NCBI GenBank assembly: GCA_021324975.1
Contig: JAJPIA010000030.1
Coordinates: forward strand, 1-64,000
Reading direction: 5' to 3'
Length of the DNA: 64,000 bases
Source of the DNA: Bacillota bacterium
GTDB taxonomy: Bacteria > Sysuimicrobiota > Sysuimicrobiia > Sysuimicrobiales > Segetimicrobiaceae
Position 1 is the stretch's first letter. Each line of letters begins with the position of its first letter. Of the stretch, positions 49,849-58,427 are shown one piece after another. The position numbers and the translations under genes are program-made. A model generated the notes under the pieces. It did not search any database and had not been told where the DNA came from. It worked only from the letters and a program-made list of their open reading frames with translations.

Positions 49849-50761
49849 ACCGAATACGCGGATCGATCACGCCGTACACGACGTCCACCAGCACATTGGC
49901 AAAGACGTAGGCGGCCGTCGTGAGGAGCAGCAGGGCCTGCACGACGGGGTAGTCCTTCGTGAGGATCGACGTGACCAGCAGCGCGCCGATGCCTTGGCGT
50001 GCGAACACCGTCTCGGTGATGACGCCGCCGCCGATGAAGAGCCCCAGGAGCAGCCCCGTCATCGTCACGACCGGGAACAACGCGTTCCGCAGAGCGTGCC
50101 GCAGCACGACGACCCGCTCGACCAGTCCTTTGGCTCTGGCGGTGCGGATGTAGTCTTCGCCCCGCACGTCGAGGATGCTCGATCGAACCAGCCGTGCGAG
50201 GTTGCCGATGGCATACGAGCCGAAGACGACGGCGGGCAGGATAAGCGCGGGCACGCCGCTGCCGACGATCGGCACCCAGCCGAGGCGGAGGCCGAAGAGG
50301 TAGATGAGGAGCATTGCGATCCAGTATCCGGGCATCGAAATACCCACCAGCGCGAGGAACATCGCCGCGGCGTCGACTGCGGTGTTCGGGTACAGGCCGG
50401 CCGCGATGCCCAGCGTCAAGCCGCCGCCGACCCCGACGATGAATCCCGCGCCGGCGAGTTGAAGGCTGGCCGGCAGTTGCTGCGCGATGACCTGCGAAAC
50501 GGGCTGGCCGGTGGCGAACGACTCCCCGAAGTCGCCGTGGAGGGCATGCAGCGCGAAATAGACGTACTGAGCGGGCAGCGGCCGGTTGAGGCCGAGCTTG
50601 GCTCTCAGGTTCTCCCGCACCCGTTCGGAGGCGGGCCGCCCCGACAGCATCAGGTTGACGGGATCGCCCGGGATGAGATGCAAGACCAGAAATGCGCAGG
50701 TCGTCGCCACAACCAGCACGGGGACGGCCCACATCAGTTTGCGCAGTACGTATTGCGACAT
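49841..50761 (-). CDS. ABC permease, DppB/OppB type
   Basis: The 306-residue permease begins MSQYVLRKLMWAVPVLVVATTCAFLVLHLIPGDP, has the DppB loop ASERVRENLRAKLGLNRPLPAQYVYF, the EAA loop DYIRTARAKGLVERVVVLRHALRNA and the ending YGVIDPRIRYG. It follows the binding-protein gene by 78 bases and overlaps its DppC partner. Confidence 0.92.
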   Translation of the reverse strand: MSQYVLRKLMWAVPVLVVATTCAFLVLHLIPGDPVNLMLSGRPASERVRENLRAKLGLNRPLPAQYVYFALHALHGDFGESFATGQPVSQVIAQQLPASLQLAGAGFIVGVGGGLTLGIAAGLYPNTAVDAAAMFLALVGISMPGYWIAMLLIYLFGLRLGWVPIVGSGVPALILPAVVFGSYAIGNLARLVRSSILDVRGEDYIRTARAKGLVERVVVLRHALRNALFPVVTMTGLLLGLFIGGGVITETVFARQGIGALLVTSILTKDYPVVQALLLLTTAAYVFANVLVDVVYGVIDPRIRYG

Positions 50762-50839
50762 ACGACCTCGTGGCGGTCACGCGGGGCGGCGGCGTCGCCG
50801 CCCGCCGCGCATGTCATATGAGCGAGCGCCGGCGCTGTT

Positions 50840-52474
50840 TCAGTCCACCGACGCGCCGTAGAAAAGTACCTGCCAGTAGCCCTGGGCGAATTTCAAGTTG
50901 CGCACGGCCCGCCGAAACCCGATCGGCTGCGGGCTGACGTGAACCGGGAACATCAACCCTCGCTGCAGCACAAACTGCTGGATCTCGGCCAGCGTCTTGT
51001 CCCGCTGTTTGACGTCGATCTGCCCATCGGCAAGCCGCAGCATCCGGTCGAGCTCCGGGGAGCCGAAACGCGACCAGTTGAACTTGAACTTGCCGGGGGC
51101 CGGGACGTTGCGTGAGAAGAACGGAATGTCGAGGACGCTCGGGTCGACGGCCACCCATCGGATCTCGCCGACGTTGTACTGGCCGTGCATCACCATTTCG
51201 TCCTGGTGTGCCTTGGTTACCCGCTCCACGTTGAGCTTGATGCCGACGTCCTTGACGGCCGCCTGCACCGCTACTTCCAGATCGGGCTCGAGCAGGGTGA
51301 TGAAGTGGATCTCGAGCGGCCGCCCGTTCTTCGTCCGGATGCCGCCCGGGCCCACCTTCCAGCCGGCCTCGTCGAGCAGCTGCCGCGCCTTAGCCGGATC
51401 ATACGTAAACAGCTTCTCGACCCCTGGCCAGTAGCCGGGGGTGGTGGGTGTGATCGGCCCGTACGCCGGCTTCGCGACGCCGAAAAAGACCTGCTGCACG
51501 ACCTGCGGCCGGTTGATCGCGTACATGTAGGCCTGCCGGACGCGCAAATCATCCGTCGGTTCGAGCTGCGTGTTGATGAGGTGGGCCAGCGGGATCCCGG
51601 AGACCTCGCCGATCATCATATCGAAGCCTTGGCCGCCCTGGATCCGCTTGACTTCGATCGGCGGCACCTGATCGCAGATGTCGATCTCGCCCCGGTCGAG
51701 AGCGGCAACGCGCGTGGAATCGTCGGGGATGATCCGGATGACAATCCGCTTGAGCGCGCTCGGCCCCTGGCGTTTGAACGGACTTGGCGCCCAATTATAG
51801 GCGTCATTCCGCTCCATCACAACGTGGACGCGCGGCACCCACTCCATGAACTTGAACGGTCCCGTACCCACAGGGCTGCGCGCGAACCCATTGTTCCCGA
51901 GTTTGCGGACCGCCGTCGGCGAGACGATGCTCAGCAGCCACGGGTTGCTCAGATTTGTGAGGGCCGCCGCGAACGGCTCCGTCCAATTCACCCTGACCGT
52001 GTACGGATCGATCACGTCGGTGGATTTGTACGGTCCGAGAAAGTCGATCGCGCCCTGCGAACCCAGCTTGGGATCCATGATGGTGTCGAACGTGAACTTG
52101 ACGGCCTCCGCGTTGAACGCCGTGCCGTCATGGAACTTTACATCCCGGCGCAGCGCAAATGTGATGCTCTTGCCGTCCTTGGAGTATTGCCACCGCTGCG
52201 CCAGCCAGGGGTAAAATCGTCCGTCGGTGTCGAGGAAGAGCAGGCTTTCGAACATCTGCATAATGGCCTGCGCCTCGTGCCGCGACTGGGTGACGCGAGG
52301 GTCCAGCGTGGCATAATCTTGATCCTCACCCCAGGTCAGCGTCGCGTCCGTTCGAGATGCCTGCGCGGCGGCCGCGGTGAGCATCCCGCCCATCGGTCCG
52401 CCCGCCAAGGCCGCAGCCATGGTCCCCTTGATGAACCCACGCCGCGAGAATCTCGCGCGCCCGCCGTTCGTCAT
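50840..52474 (-). CDS. Family-5 extracellular solute-binding protein with Tat-like signal
   Basis: The 544-residue protein has a twin-arginine leader (FSRRGFIKGTMAAALAGG) and the family core TAFNAEAVKFTFDTIMDPK, FARSPVGTGPFKFMEWVPRVHVVMERN, DLRVRQAYMYAINRPQVVQQV and KARQLLDEAGWKVGPGGIRTK. ATG 52474 starts 43 bases after the GntR gene. It delivers the ligand to the permeases at 49841 and 48949, and the enzymes downstream on the same transcript would then break that ligand down. Confidence 0.9.
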   Translation of the reverse strand: MTNGGRARFSRRGFIKGTMAAALAGGPMGGMLTAAAAQASRTDATLTWGEDQDYATLDPRVTQSRHEAQAIMQMFESLLFLDTDGRFYPWLAQRWQYSKDGKSITFALRRDVKFHDGTAFNAEAVKFTFDTIMDPKLGSQGAIDFLGPYKSTDVIDPYTVRVNWTEPFAAALTNLSNPWLLSIVSPTAVRKLGNNGFARSPVGTGPFKFMEWVPRVHVVMERNDAYNWAPSPFKRQGPSALKRIVIRIIPDDSTRVAALDRGEIDICDQVPPIEVKRIQGGQGFDMMIGEVSGIPLAHLINTQLEPTDDLRVRQAYMYAINRPQVVQQVFFGVAKPAYGPITPTTPGYWPGVEKLFTYDPAKARQLLDEAGWKVGPGGIRTKNGRPLEIHFITLLEPDLEVAVQAAVKDVGIKLNVERVTKAHQDEMVMHGQYNVGEIRWVAVDPSVLDIPFFSRNVPAPGKFKFNWSRFGSPELDRMLRLADGQIDVKQRDKTLAEIQQFVLQRGLMFPVHVSPQPIGFRRAVRNLKFAQGYWQVLFYGASVD

Positions 52475-52517
52475 CCGCGCACCCCCGTTCCGTCTTCCGG
52501 TATCCCGAAGCCGCCGA

Positions 52518-53204
52518 TCATTCCGCGGCGCCGCGACGGTTCGTGACCTCCCGCCAGTACGCGAGCCGCTCATCGATTCGTCCCTCGATATGTTCACGCA
52601 CCCGCTGCTCTGCCCGATCGGCGTCGCCGGAGGAGATTGCCTCCGCGAGCCCGCGATGCTGCTCGGCGAGGCGCTCAGGATCGCGATAGACTTGATCGCG
52701 CGTCAGCGAGAGCACGAGCCGCATCTGCGCCTCGAGCGCGCGCCACGCGCCGAGCAGCCGTGCGTTTCCCGGGAGGCCGACGAGCACCCGATGGAACTTC
52801 ACATCGGCTTCGATGAGTCCCGACATGTCACCGGACCGAAATGCCTGATCCATCTCGCCGAGCACGGATTGGAGCGTCGCGACGTTCCGGTCGGTCCGGC
52901 GGGCGGCATAGCCCTCGAGCGCCGCACGGACGCCGTAGATTTCGCGAATGTCTTCCTCCGTGAGCGTAGCAACGAACGTTCCGCCGGCCGGAACGATCCG
53001 GACCAACCCTTCCTGCTCAAGTCGCCGTAGCGCCTCTCGCACCGGACCGCGGCTGACCCGCAGCGACTCGGCGAGGTCGCCTTCCACGAGCCGCGTGCCT
53101 GGGACGGCCGTACCGTCGACGACTGCGTTGCGAATCGCAACGGTGACTTGATCAACGAGCAGCGTGCGGCTTGCGGGTGCGACCTGGATGCCTTGCTGCT
53201 TCAT
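52518..53204 (-). CDS. GntR-family regulator, FadR/FCD subgroup
   Basis: The 228-residue protein has an N-terminal winged helix (VVDGTAVPGTRLVEGDLAESLRVSRGPVREALRRLEQEGLVRIVPAGGTFV) and an FCD effector domain with Asp/His metal-ligand positions (EADVKFHRVLV, AEQHRGLAEAI, VREHIEGRI). It is the first gene of an 11-gene leftward cluster ending at 42228 and is probably its repressor. Direct repeats 32-62 bases upstream of its start are candidate binding sites. Confidence 0.9.
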   Translation of the reverse strand: MKQQGIQVAPASRTLLVDQVTVAIRNAVVDGTAVPGTRLVEGDLAESLRVSRGPVREALRRLEQEGLVRIVPAGGTFVATLTEEDIREIYGVRAALEGYAARRTDRNVATLQSVLGEMDQAFRSGDMSGLIEADVKFHRVLVGLPGNARLLGAWRALEAQMRLVLSLTRDQVYRDPERLAEQHRGLAEAISSGDADRAEQRVREHIEGRIDERLAYWREVTNRRGAAE

Positions 53205-53235
53205 CGCACTAATTTGGAAGCTCCTCGTTTCGGCT

Positions 53236-53267
53236 GACAGTTTTCCGTCAACGGTTAACAGTTTTCC
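53236..53267. promoter_or_regulatory. Direct repeat upstream of the GntR-led operon
   Basis: ACAGTTTTCC occurs at 53237-53246 and again at 53258-53267, 21 bases apart (two helical turns), with GTCAACGGTTAAC between. The AT-rich stretch lies 32 bases upstream of the GntR start codon. It probably contains the promoter and operator of the long operon. The repeat is seen directly; binding by GntR is inferred. Confidence 0.5.
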
Positions 53268-53380
53268 CTATCGGCCTGCCACATACCTGCGTTGGCGCTT
53301 CTTCCTTTATTAAGACCCACGCAAGACCTTCAATCCAGAGGATTCGACATGGAGGACTACAGAGCTAATAAACGCTCGCC

Positions 53381-54373
53381 CTAAGGGTTTGCGCACCGGG
53401 TAGCCAGCAGCCAATCGACATACCTCCGCAGGCCTGTCTCGAGATTGATCTCCGGCCTGTATGGCGTGTCCACCAGAAGCCGGTCAATGCTGAGCGGGCC
53501 CCGGCGCTTACGGGTGAGCGCCTCGTCCACGTTCGGAGGATGCTCGTGGTCGGCCGCTCGATAGCTCACCGGAACAATCCGGCTCAGAGTCTCCAACAAC
53601 TCTCGATGCGTGTAGCCGCGTGGACCGGCGATATTGTACAGGTGATGGCGCGGCGATTCCATCGCGAGCAAAGTCGCAACGGCACGTGCGAGATCGCCGA
53701 CGTAAATCCAATCACGGACCGCACTGAGTTCGCCAAGGCACACTTCGCGACCCGCCAGCGCGGCGTGAACGCAGTCGTACACGAGCGACATGCGCTCGCG
53801 GGAACCGGCGAGCGGGCGTTCCATCGGCCCGTACACCCAGCCGACGCGGACTGAAACGGTCTCCAGCCGATGGAGTTCCGCGTAGCGCTGGCACAACCGC
53901 TCCGCCGCGTGTTTCGTGACCGCGTAGAGCCCCGTTCCGGTCTCCGGGACCGCCTCAGTCAGCGGCGACGCCTCGTCCGCGTCCCCGTAGACGCCCGCGG
54001 AGCTTACGTACACGAACCTCCGCGCGCCGCCGCTGACCGCCGCCTCCAGCACGTTCACCGTGCCCATTACGTTGGCTTCGACGATCGCGCGCCCCATGGA
54101 CCGTTCCTTGTCCACGCTCGGTGTGATCGTTGCCGCATGGATGACGCGGCTCGGCGCGTAGCGTCGCCACACCGCTTCGATGTCGCACAACCGCCGCACA
54201 TCTCCCGAGACGAGCGCGATCCGTTCGCGAACGGGGGCAATAAACGCGTCGCGGACACTGTCCCGATCGGCCGCGTGACGCGAAAGACAGACCACGCGAT
54301 GGCCTTCGTGCGCGAGGCGGCGGGCGATGTTGATGCCCACAAATCCCGTGCCCCCTGTGATGAGGACCGTCAT
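53381..54373 (-). CDS. NAD-dependent epimerase/dehydratase (extended SDR)
   Basis: The 330-residue protein starts MTVLITGGTGFVGINIARRLA and has VIHAATITPSVDKERSMGRAIVEANVMGTVNVLEAA, YVSSAGVYGDADEASPL and the catalytic YAVTKHAAERL, followed by VRVGWVYGPMERPLAGSRERMSLVYDCVHAAL. It is clearly related to the epimerase at 46875. It is last in an aminotransferase-RpiR-epimerase run on the minus strand. RpiR regulators usually sense phosphosugars, so a sugar-type substrate is plausible. Confidence 0.9.
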   Translation of the reverse strand: MTVLITGGTGFVGINIARRLAHEGHRVVCLSRHAADRDSVRDAFIAPVRERIALVSGDVRRLCDIEAVWRRYAPSRVIHAATITPSVDKERSMGRAIVEANVMGTVNVLEAAVSGGARRFVYVSSAGVYGDADEASPLTEAVPETGTGLYAVTKHAAERLCQRYAELHRLETVSVRVGWVYGPMERPLAGSRERMSLVYDCVHAALAGREVCLGELSAVRDWIYVGDLARAVATLLAMESPRHHLYNIAGPRGYTHRELLETLSRIVPVSYRAADHEHPPNVDEALTRKRRGPLSIDRLLVDTPYRPEINLETGLRRYVDWLLATRCANP

Positions 54374-54454
54374 CGGGCCGAAGCAGCCGAGCCCGAATTG
54401 TGGAACCGGTGTAAGCGCGGGCCGGGCAAGCGCTGAATCGGCGGCCCGAAGCGT

Positions 54455-55357
54455 CTACTGGCCGTTGCTGCCCCCGAAGAATTCTTCGTCCGGCAGCAGG
54501 CCGTCGAGCGTCTCGAGCGCTCGGCGGCTTTCCGTGAGGCGGCGGTTCACCGCGGCCGTGATGAGCGCGTTGATGATCGCCACGGCAGCCGTGTACGAGT
54601 GGAAAAACGACGCCGCCCGCACCGCGCAGACTAACGAGACGGTAGCCGCCTGGGCGGCCGGCGAGGCCAGGGAATCGGCGATGACCAGCGTGCGCGCCCC
54701 TCGGCGACGAGCCAGGTCTATCGCGTCCACCGTGCGTTTGGTATAGCGCTCGAAGGAAAACGCCACGAGCACATCCCGGCGCCCGATGTACCGCAGCCGC
54801 TCGAACAGCGCGGCGTCGCCGTGTGTGAGGACGTGGGTTCGCGTGCCGGACGTCGTGAGAAGGAAGCCGAGCAGAACTGCCAGGCTGCCCAAGCCGCGCA
54901 AGCCGAGCGCGTACACATCGTCCGCTCGCACAAGGAGATCCACCGCGCGGGGAAAGGACGCGATCGTCATGGGGTCACTGGCAGTGACCTGGAGGTTTTC
55001 GATGTCCGAGGTCACCGTCTGACGCAAGACGTCGTCACTGCGCCCGGCCGTGCCCCGGGCAGCCTGCTCGCCTTCAAGCCGATGGAACGGCGCGAGTTCA
55101 TTCTTGACGATCTTTTGAATGGCGCGGAGCAACTCCGGATATCCGCTGTAGCCAAGGGCGCCGGCAAATCGGATCACCACGGACTCGCTGACGCCGACGT
55201 CGACCGCGACCCTGGCGGCGGGCAGGAACGCGGCATCGCGGTGCCGCTCGAGGAGATAGTCCGCGAGTTTTCGGAAGCTGGGGCTCAACGTCTGATACTG
55301 TGAGCGGATGCGCTGGAACACTTCGAGGTGGTCGCCGCCGTCCGCGCCCAGACCCAC
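54455..55357 (-). CDS. RpiR-family regulator (HTH + SIS domain)
   Basis: The roughly 300-residue protein has the RpiR N-terminal helix-turn-helix (FQRIRSQYQTLSPSFRKLADYLLERHRDAAFLPAARVAVDVGVSESVVIRFAGALGYSGYPELLRAI) and a C-terminal SIS sugar-isomerase fold (DDVYALGLRGLGSLAVLLGFLL, DVLVAFSFERYTKRTVDAIDLARRRGARTLVIAD). The start is uncertain: GTG 55357 avoids overlap with the aminotransferase stop, while a longer frame runs to 55432. It likely controls the aminotransferase/epimerase run or the divergent binding-protein gene. Confidence 0.87.
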   Translation of the reverse strand: MGLGADGGDHLEVFQRIRSQYQTLSPSFRKLADYLLERHRDAAFLPAARVAVDVGVSESVVIRFAGALGYSGYPELLRAIQKIVKNELAPFHRLEGEQAARGTAGRSDDVLRQTVTSDIENLQVTASDPMTIASFPRAVDLLVRADDVYALGLRGLGSLAVLLGFLLTTSGTRTHVLTHGDAALFERLRYIGRRDVLVAFSFERYTKRTVDAIDLARRRGARTLVIADSLASPAAQAATVSLVCAVRAASFFHSYTAAVAIINALITAAVNRRLTESRRALETLDGLLPDEEFFGGSNGQ

Positions 55358-55382
55358 CGCTCGGCCGCGACGCGCGGCGCGG

Positions 55383-56576
55383 CTACGCGCGCGCGTCACG
55401 ATACCGGTGCACCGCCTCCGCGAAACGTGCAAGACCCTCGCGGAGTGTCTCGGTCGGTACGGCGAGCGAGCCCCGGACGTAGGAGTCCCACTCCGGTCCG
55501 ATCCTGCCGCCGGACCCGATCACGAGCCGGTATTCTTCGCGCACGCGCTGGCCGAATTCCGCGGCTGAGAGCCCGGTCGCTCCCACGTTGATGTAGATGT
55601 AATACGCGCCCTGAGGCCGACCGTACGAAAGACCCATGCCGTCGAGCGCCTCTATCCATAAATGCCGCCGGCGATCGTACTCCGCGAGCACGCCGCGGAA
55701 CCACTCCTGCGGCCCGGTGAGCGCCGCGACCGCCGCCCACTGGGAGATCGACGGCGCGCAGATCGTCATGCCGTGCTTGATCGGCAGCATCGCGCGCACG
55801 AACTCGGCGGGCGCCGCGATGTAACCGATGCGAAAACCGGTCATGGCAAAGGCCTTCGAAAAACCGTTGATCGTGACCGTCCGTGCAAACATTCCGGGCA
55901 TCGCCGCGATACTGTGGTGGCGGTGTCCCTCGTACACGTACTTCTCGTACAGCTCATCCGCGATCACCACGAGGTTGCGTTCGGCCGCCAGCGCGGCGAC
56001 ACGCTCCAACACGGCGCGCGACTGCACAGTGCCCGTCGGATTGCTCGGTGAAATCACGATCACAGCCTTGGTGCGCTCGGTGATGCGCGCCGCCAGCGCG
56101 TCCACATCGATCGCGAAGTTGTCGGGTTGCCGGCTTGGCACGGACACGAGCCTCGCGCCGGCCATGAGGGCGTCACGGCGGTACTCGTCGTAGTACGGGG
56201 CGGAGACAAGGATCTCGTCGCCCGGGTCAAGGAGCGCCTGGCACACCACCTGCAGCGCCTCCTGCGTTCCGGTGGTCACGAGCACGTCTGAATCGGGGTC
56301 CACGGTGATCCCGTTGTCCTGCGCCAGTTTGGCGGCGATGGCGCGACGCAGCTCGGGGATCCCCGTCCACGGCGTATAGGCCGTGTCGCCACGGTCCAGC
56401 GCCCGTTTTGCGCCGTCGAGGATGTGCGGTGGAACCGGGAAATCGGGTGTGCCGCTCGACAGTGTCATGAATCCGGACGTCGGCACGGACGTCTGTCGTG
56501 GAAACCCCTGTCCGAGCTCGCGAGCGCGCCGAGACATCACCCGCTCGATCAGCGTCGCCGGTGCAACTTCTGGCAT
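55383..56576 (-). CDS. Class I/II PLP-dependent aminotransferase
   Basis: The 397-residue enzyme is of the aspartate aminotransferase fold type I: FMTLSSGTPDFPVPPHILDGAKRAL, TAYTPWTGIPELRRAIAAKL, VLVTTGTQEALQVVCQALLDPGDEILVSAPYYDEY, ISPSNPTGTVQ, IADELYEKYVYEG, the Schiff-base Lys in INGFSKAFAMTGFRIGY, and a C-terminal Arg motif in YVRGSLAVP. It moves an amino group between an amino acid and a keto acid. It starts the run with RpiR and the epimerase and diverges from the binding-protein gene at 56757. Confidence 0.92.
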   Translation of the reverse strand: MPEVAPATLIERVMSRRARELGQGFPRQTSVPTSGFMTLSSGTPDFPVPPHILDGAKRALDRGDTAYTPWTGIPELRRAIAAKLAQDNGITVDPDSDVLVTTGTQEALQVVCQALLDPGDEILVSAPYYDEYRRDALMAGARLVSVPSRQPDNFAIDVDALAARITERTKAVIVISPSNPTGTVQSRAVLERVAALAAERNLVVIADELYEKYVYEGHRHHSIAAMPGMFARTVTINGFSKAFAMTGFRIGYIAAPAEFVRAMLPIKHGMTICAPSISQWAAVAALTGPQEWFRGVLAEYDRRRHLWIEALDGMGLSYGRPQGAYYIYINVGATGLSAAEFGQRVREEYRLVIGSGGRIGPEWDSYVRGSLAVPTETLREGLARFAEAVHRYRDARA

Positions 56577-56724
56577 TGGTCGACGGCCCTCCGCGTGGAG
56601 CGTGGCGTCCGGCCGGACATGGGACCGAGAGCCACGGCAATACTTGCTTCATTGATTAGTGTCGCCGGCAGGATTTCCTGCATGACCCCGGGTATTACGG
56701 CGATGGGCCGGTCTGCGAGCCCGA

Positions 56725-56746
56725 CGACGCGGCGGTAGCCGCGTCG
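56725..56746 (+). promoter_or_regulatory. Perfect palindrome just before a binding-protein gene
   Basis: CGACGCGGC (56725-56733) and GCCGCGTCG (56738-56746) form a perfect 9-bp inverted repeat with a GGTA loop, ending 10 bases before the binding-protein start. It can be read as an operator for the nearby RpiR protein or as an mRNA hairpin near the ribosome site. In DNA this GC-rich, chance pairing is possible. Confidence 0.4.
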
Positions 56747-56756
56747 CGGTGAGGGG

Positions 56757-58373
56757 GTGGACGGCGTGTGGAATGCAAGACGGATCGCGAAAACCGGATG
56801 GGTGATTGTCGCCGCGATACTGGTGGCGGCGGCCGCGATACCGGCGCAACCGGCGGCCGTGCCGGGAGGCGCGCTCACGATCGCATGGCCGGCGGATGAG
56901 GAACCGGCGAATCTTGATGCGCAGGTCGACCCCTACGACAGCACCAAGCTCCTGAACTCGTTCATTGCGGACCCGTTGATCCGCCTGAACTGGGACGGCC
57001 GGTACATTCCGGCGCTGGCCGCGGGGTGGACCATTTCGGCCGACGGGAAGATCTGGACGCTCACGCTGCGCAAGGGCATCAAATTCGCGGACGGCACGCC
57101 GTTGAACGCCGCCGCCGTCAAGTTCAACATCGACCGCATCATGAATCCCGACACGCACTCGGCCGAACTCGCCAATTTCCTCGGCGCGTCGAACTTCAAG
57201 CGCACGGAAGTCGTTAACGACGCCACGGTGCGGATCGTCTATTCGGGGCCTGTCCCGATCGCGCTGTGGGGCCTTAGCGTCGCGCCGATGTGGTCCCCCG
57301 CCGCCGTCAGACGGTACGGCACCGCGTTTCCTCAACACCTCACCGGTGCCGGTCCGTTCACGCTCGTCGAATGGACGCGGGGCGACCATATCCGGTTCGT
57401 GAAGAACCCGGCGTACGCGGGAGTCGGGCCGACGGGGGCGCACGCGGGTCCGCCGTATCTCGGCCAGATGACCGTTCGTTTCGTCGGTGACAAAGGCGTG
57501 CTCGGGCAGGTGCTCAAGTCCGGCGAAGCCAACCTCGTCGTCGAGCTCCCGACGGACGCGCTCCCGGACTATCGGAACAACCCGAACTACCACGTCGTGT
57601 TGGGCTACCAGCCCGGCACCGGAATGCAGTTCGTCATGAACACGAGCCGCCCCGGGTTGAACGATCTTCGTGTGCGCAAGGCGCTCCGTCTAGCGTACGA
57701 CCCGAACAAGATCAACCAAACCCTCTACGGCGGCGATTACGTGACCGTGCGCGGTCCGCTGACGCCGTCGAGCCGATTTTATTGGAAGGGCGGGGACGGC
57801 GCGTACCAATACAATCCGGCCGGAGCCCGCGCGCTCCTGGACGAAGCCGGCTGGAAGCTGAACCCGCAAACGGGTCTCCGTGAAAAGGACGGCCGGCCGC
57901 TTTCCCTCACGTTTGTCATGCTGCACCACAAGGAGATCGGCGAGTACCTCTCAGCGCAATTCAAGCAAGTCGGCGTCGATTTGAAGGTCGTGGTCGTGCC
58001 CGGTCCCGTGCAGCTCCAGCGTGCGCAGAGCGGCGATTTCGACCTCATCTACGAACGGCAGCGCACATTTGAGCCCGACGGCAGCCTTTTTGCGATCTGG
58101 TATTCGAAGAACGACAAGCCCGGCGGGTGGGCGTGGTCCCGGTTCCACAACGACGCCCTCGACGCGGTGCTGCTGAAGACGCAGTCCGCATCGTCTCAGC
58201 AGGAACGGCAGGCGTTGTGGACGCAGGCGCAAAAAATGATCAGCGACAACGTGTTGTCGCTCCCGACGGTGGACGACCCGGTGTACTACGGGATGCAGAG
58301 CAGCGTGAAAGGCTTCAAGCTCGGCGCGATCGGCGACTGGTTCTTTGTCAACGATGTCGACGTCCAGCGGTAG
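56757..58373 (+). CDS. Family-5 extracellular solute-binding protein (paralogue A)
   Basis: The 538-residue protein has a Sec-type signal (GWVIVAAILVAAAAIPAQPAA) and the core TPLNAAAVKFNIDRIMNPDTHSAEL, HLTGAGPFTLVEWTRGDHIRFVKNPAY, LNDLRVRKALRLAYDPNKINQTLYGGDYV and PVQLQRAQSGDFDLIYERQRTFEPD. It shares long stretches with the protein at 59641 (for example NQTLY-G-YV--YGPLT-like and VVVPGPVQLQRAQSGDFDLIYER), so the two arose by duplication. The start is GTG 56757, or GTG 56766, which has better ribosome-site spacing. Confidence 0.9.
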   Translation: MDGVWNARRIAKTGWVIVAAILVAAAAIPAQPAAVPGGALTIAWPADEEPANLDAQVDPYDSTKLLNSFIADPLIRLNWDGRYIPALAAGWTISADGKIWTLTLRKGIKFADGTPLNAAAVKFNIDRIMNPDTHSAELANFLGASNFKRTEVVNDATVRIVYSGPVPIALWGLSVAPMWSPAAVRRYGTAFPQHLTGAGPFTLVEWTRGDHIRFVKNPAYAGVGPTGAHAGPPYLGQMTVRFVGDKGVLGQVLKSGEANLVVELPTDALPDYRNNPNYHVVLGYQPGTGMQFVMNTSRPGLNDLRVRKALRLAYDPNKINQTLYGGDYVTVRGPLTPSSRFYWKGGDGAYQYNPAGARALLDEAGWKLNPQTGLREKDGRPLSLTFVMLHHKEIGEYLSAQFKQVGVDLKVVVVPGPVQLQRAQSGDFDLIYERQRTFEPDGSLFAIWYSKNDKPGGWAWSRFHNDALDAVLLKTQSASSQQERQALWTQAQKMISDNVLSLPTVDDPVYYGMQSSVKGFKLGAIGDWFFVNDVDVQR

Positions 58374-58377
58374 AGGC

Positions 58378-58414
58378 CGGCAGGCCGCCGAACACTGAGT
58401 TCGGCGGCCTGCCG
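58378..58414 (+). terminator. Long perfect hairpin after the binding-protein gene
   Basis: CGGCAGGCCGCCGAA (58378-58392) pairs perfectly with TTCGGCGGCCTGCCG (58400-58414) around CACTGAG, four bases after the stop codon. A 15-bp stem without a T-run could end or slow transcription, or protect the binding-protein mRNA from decay, before the DegT gene starts 14 bases later. Confidence 0.5.
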
Positions 58415-58427
58415 CGTCCCCGTATCC

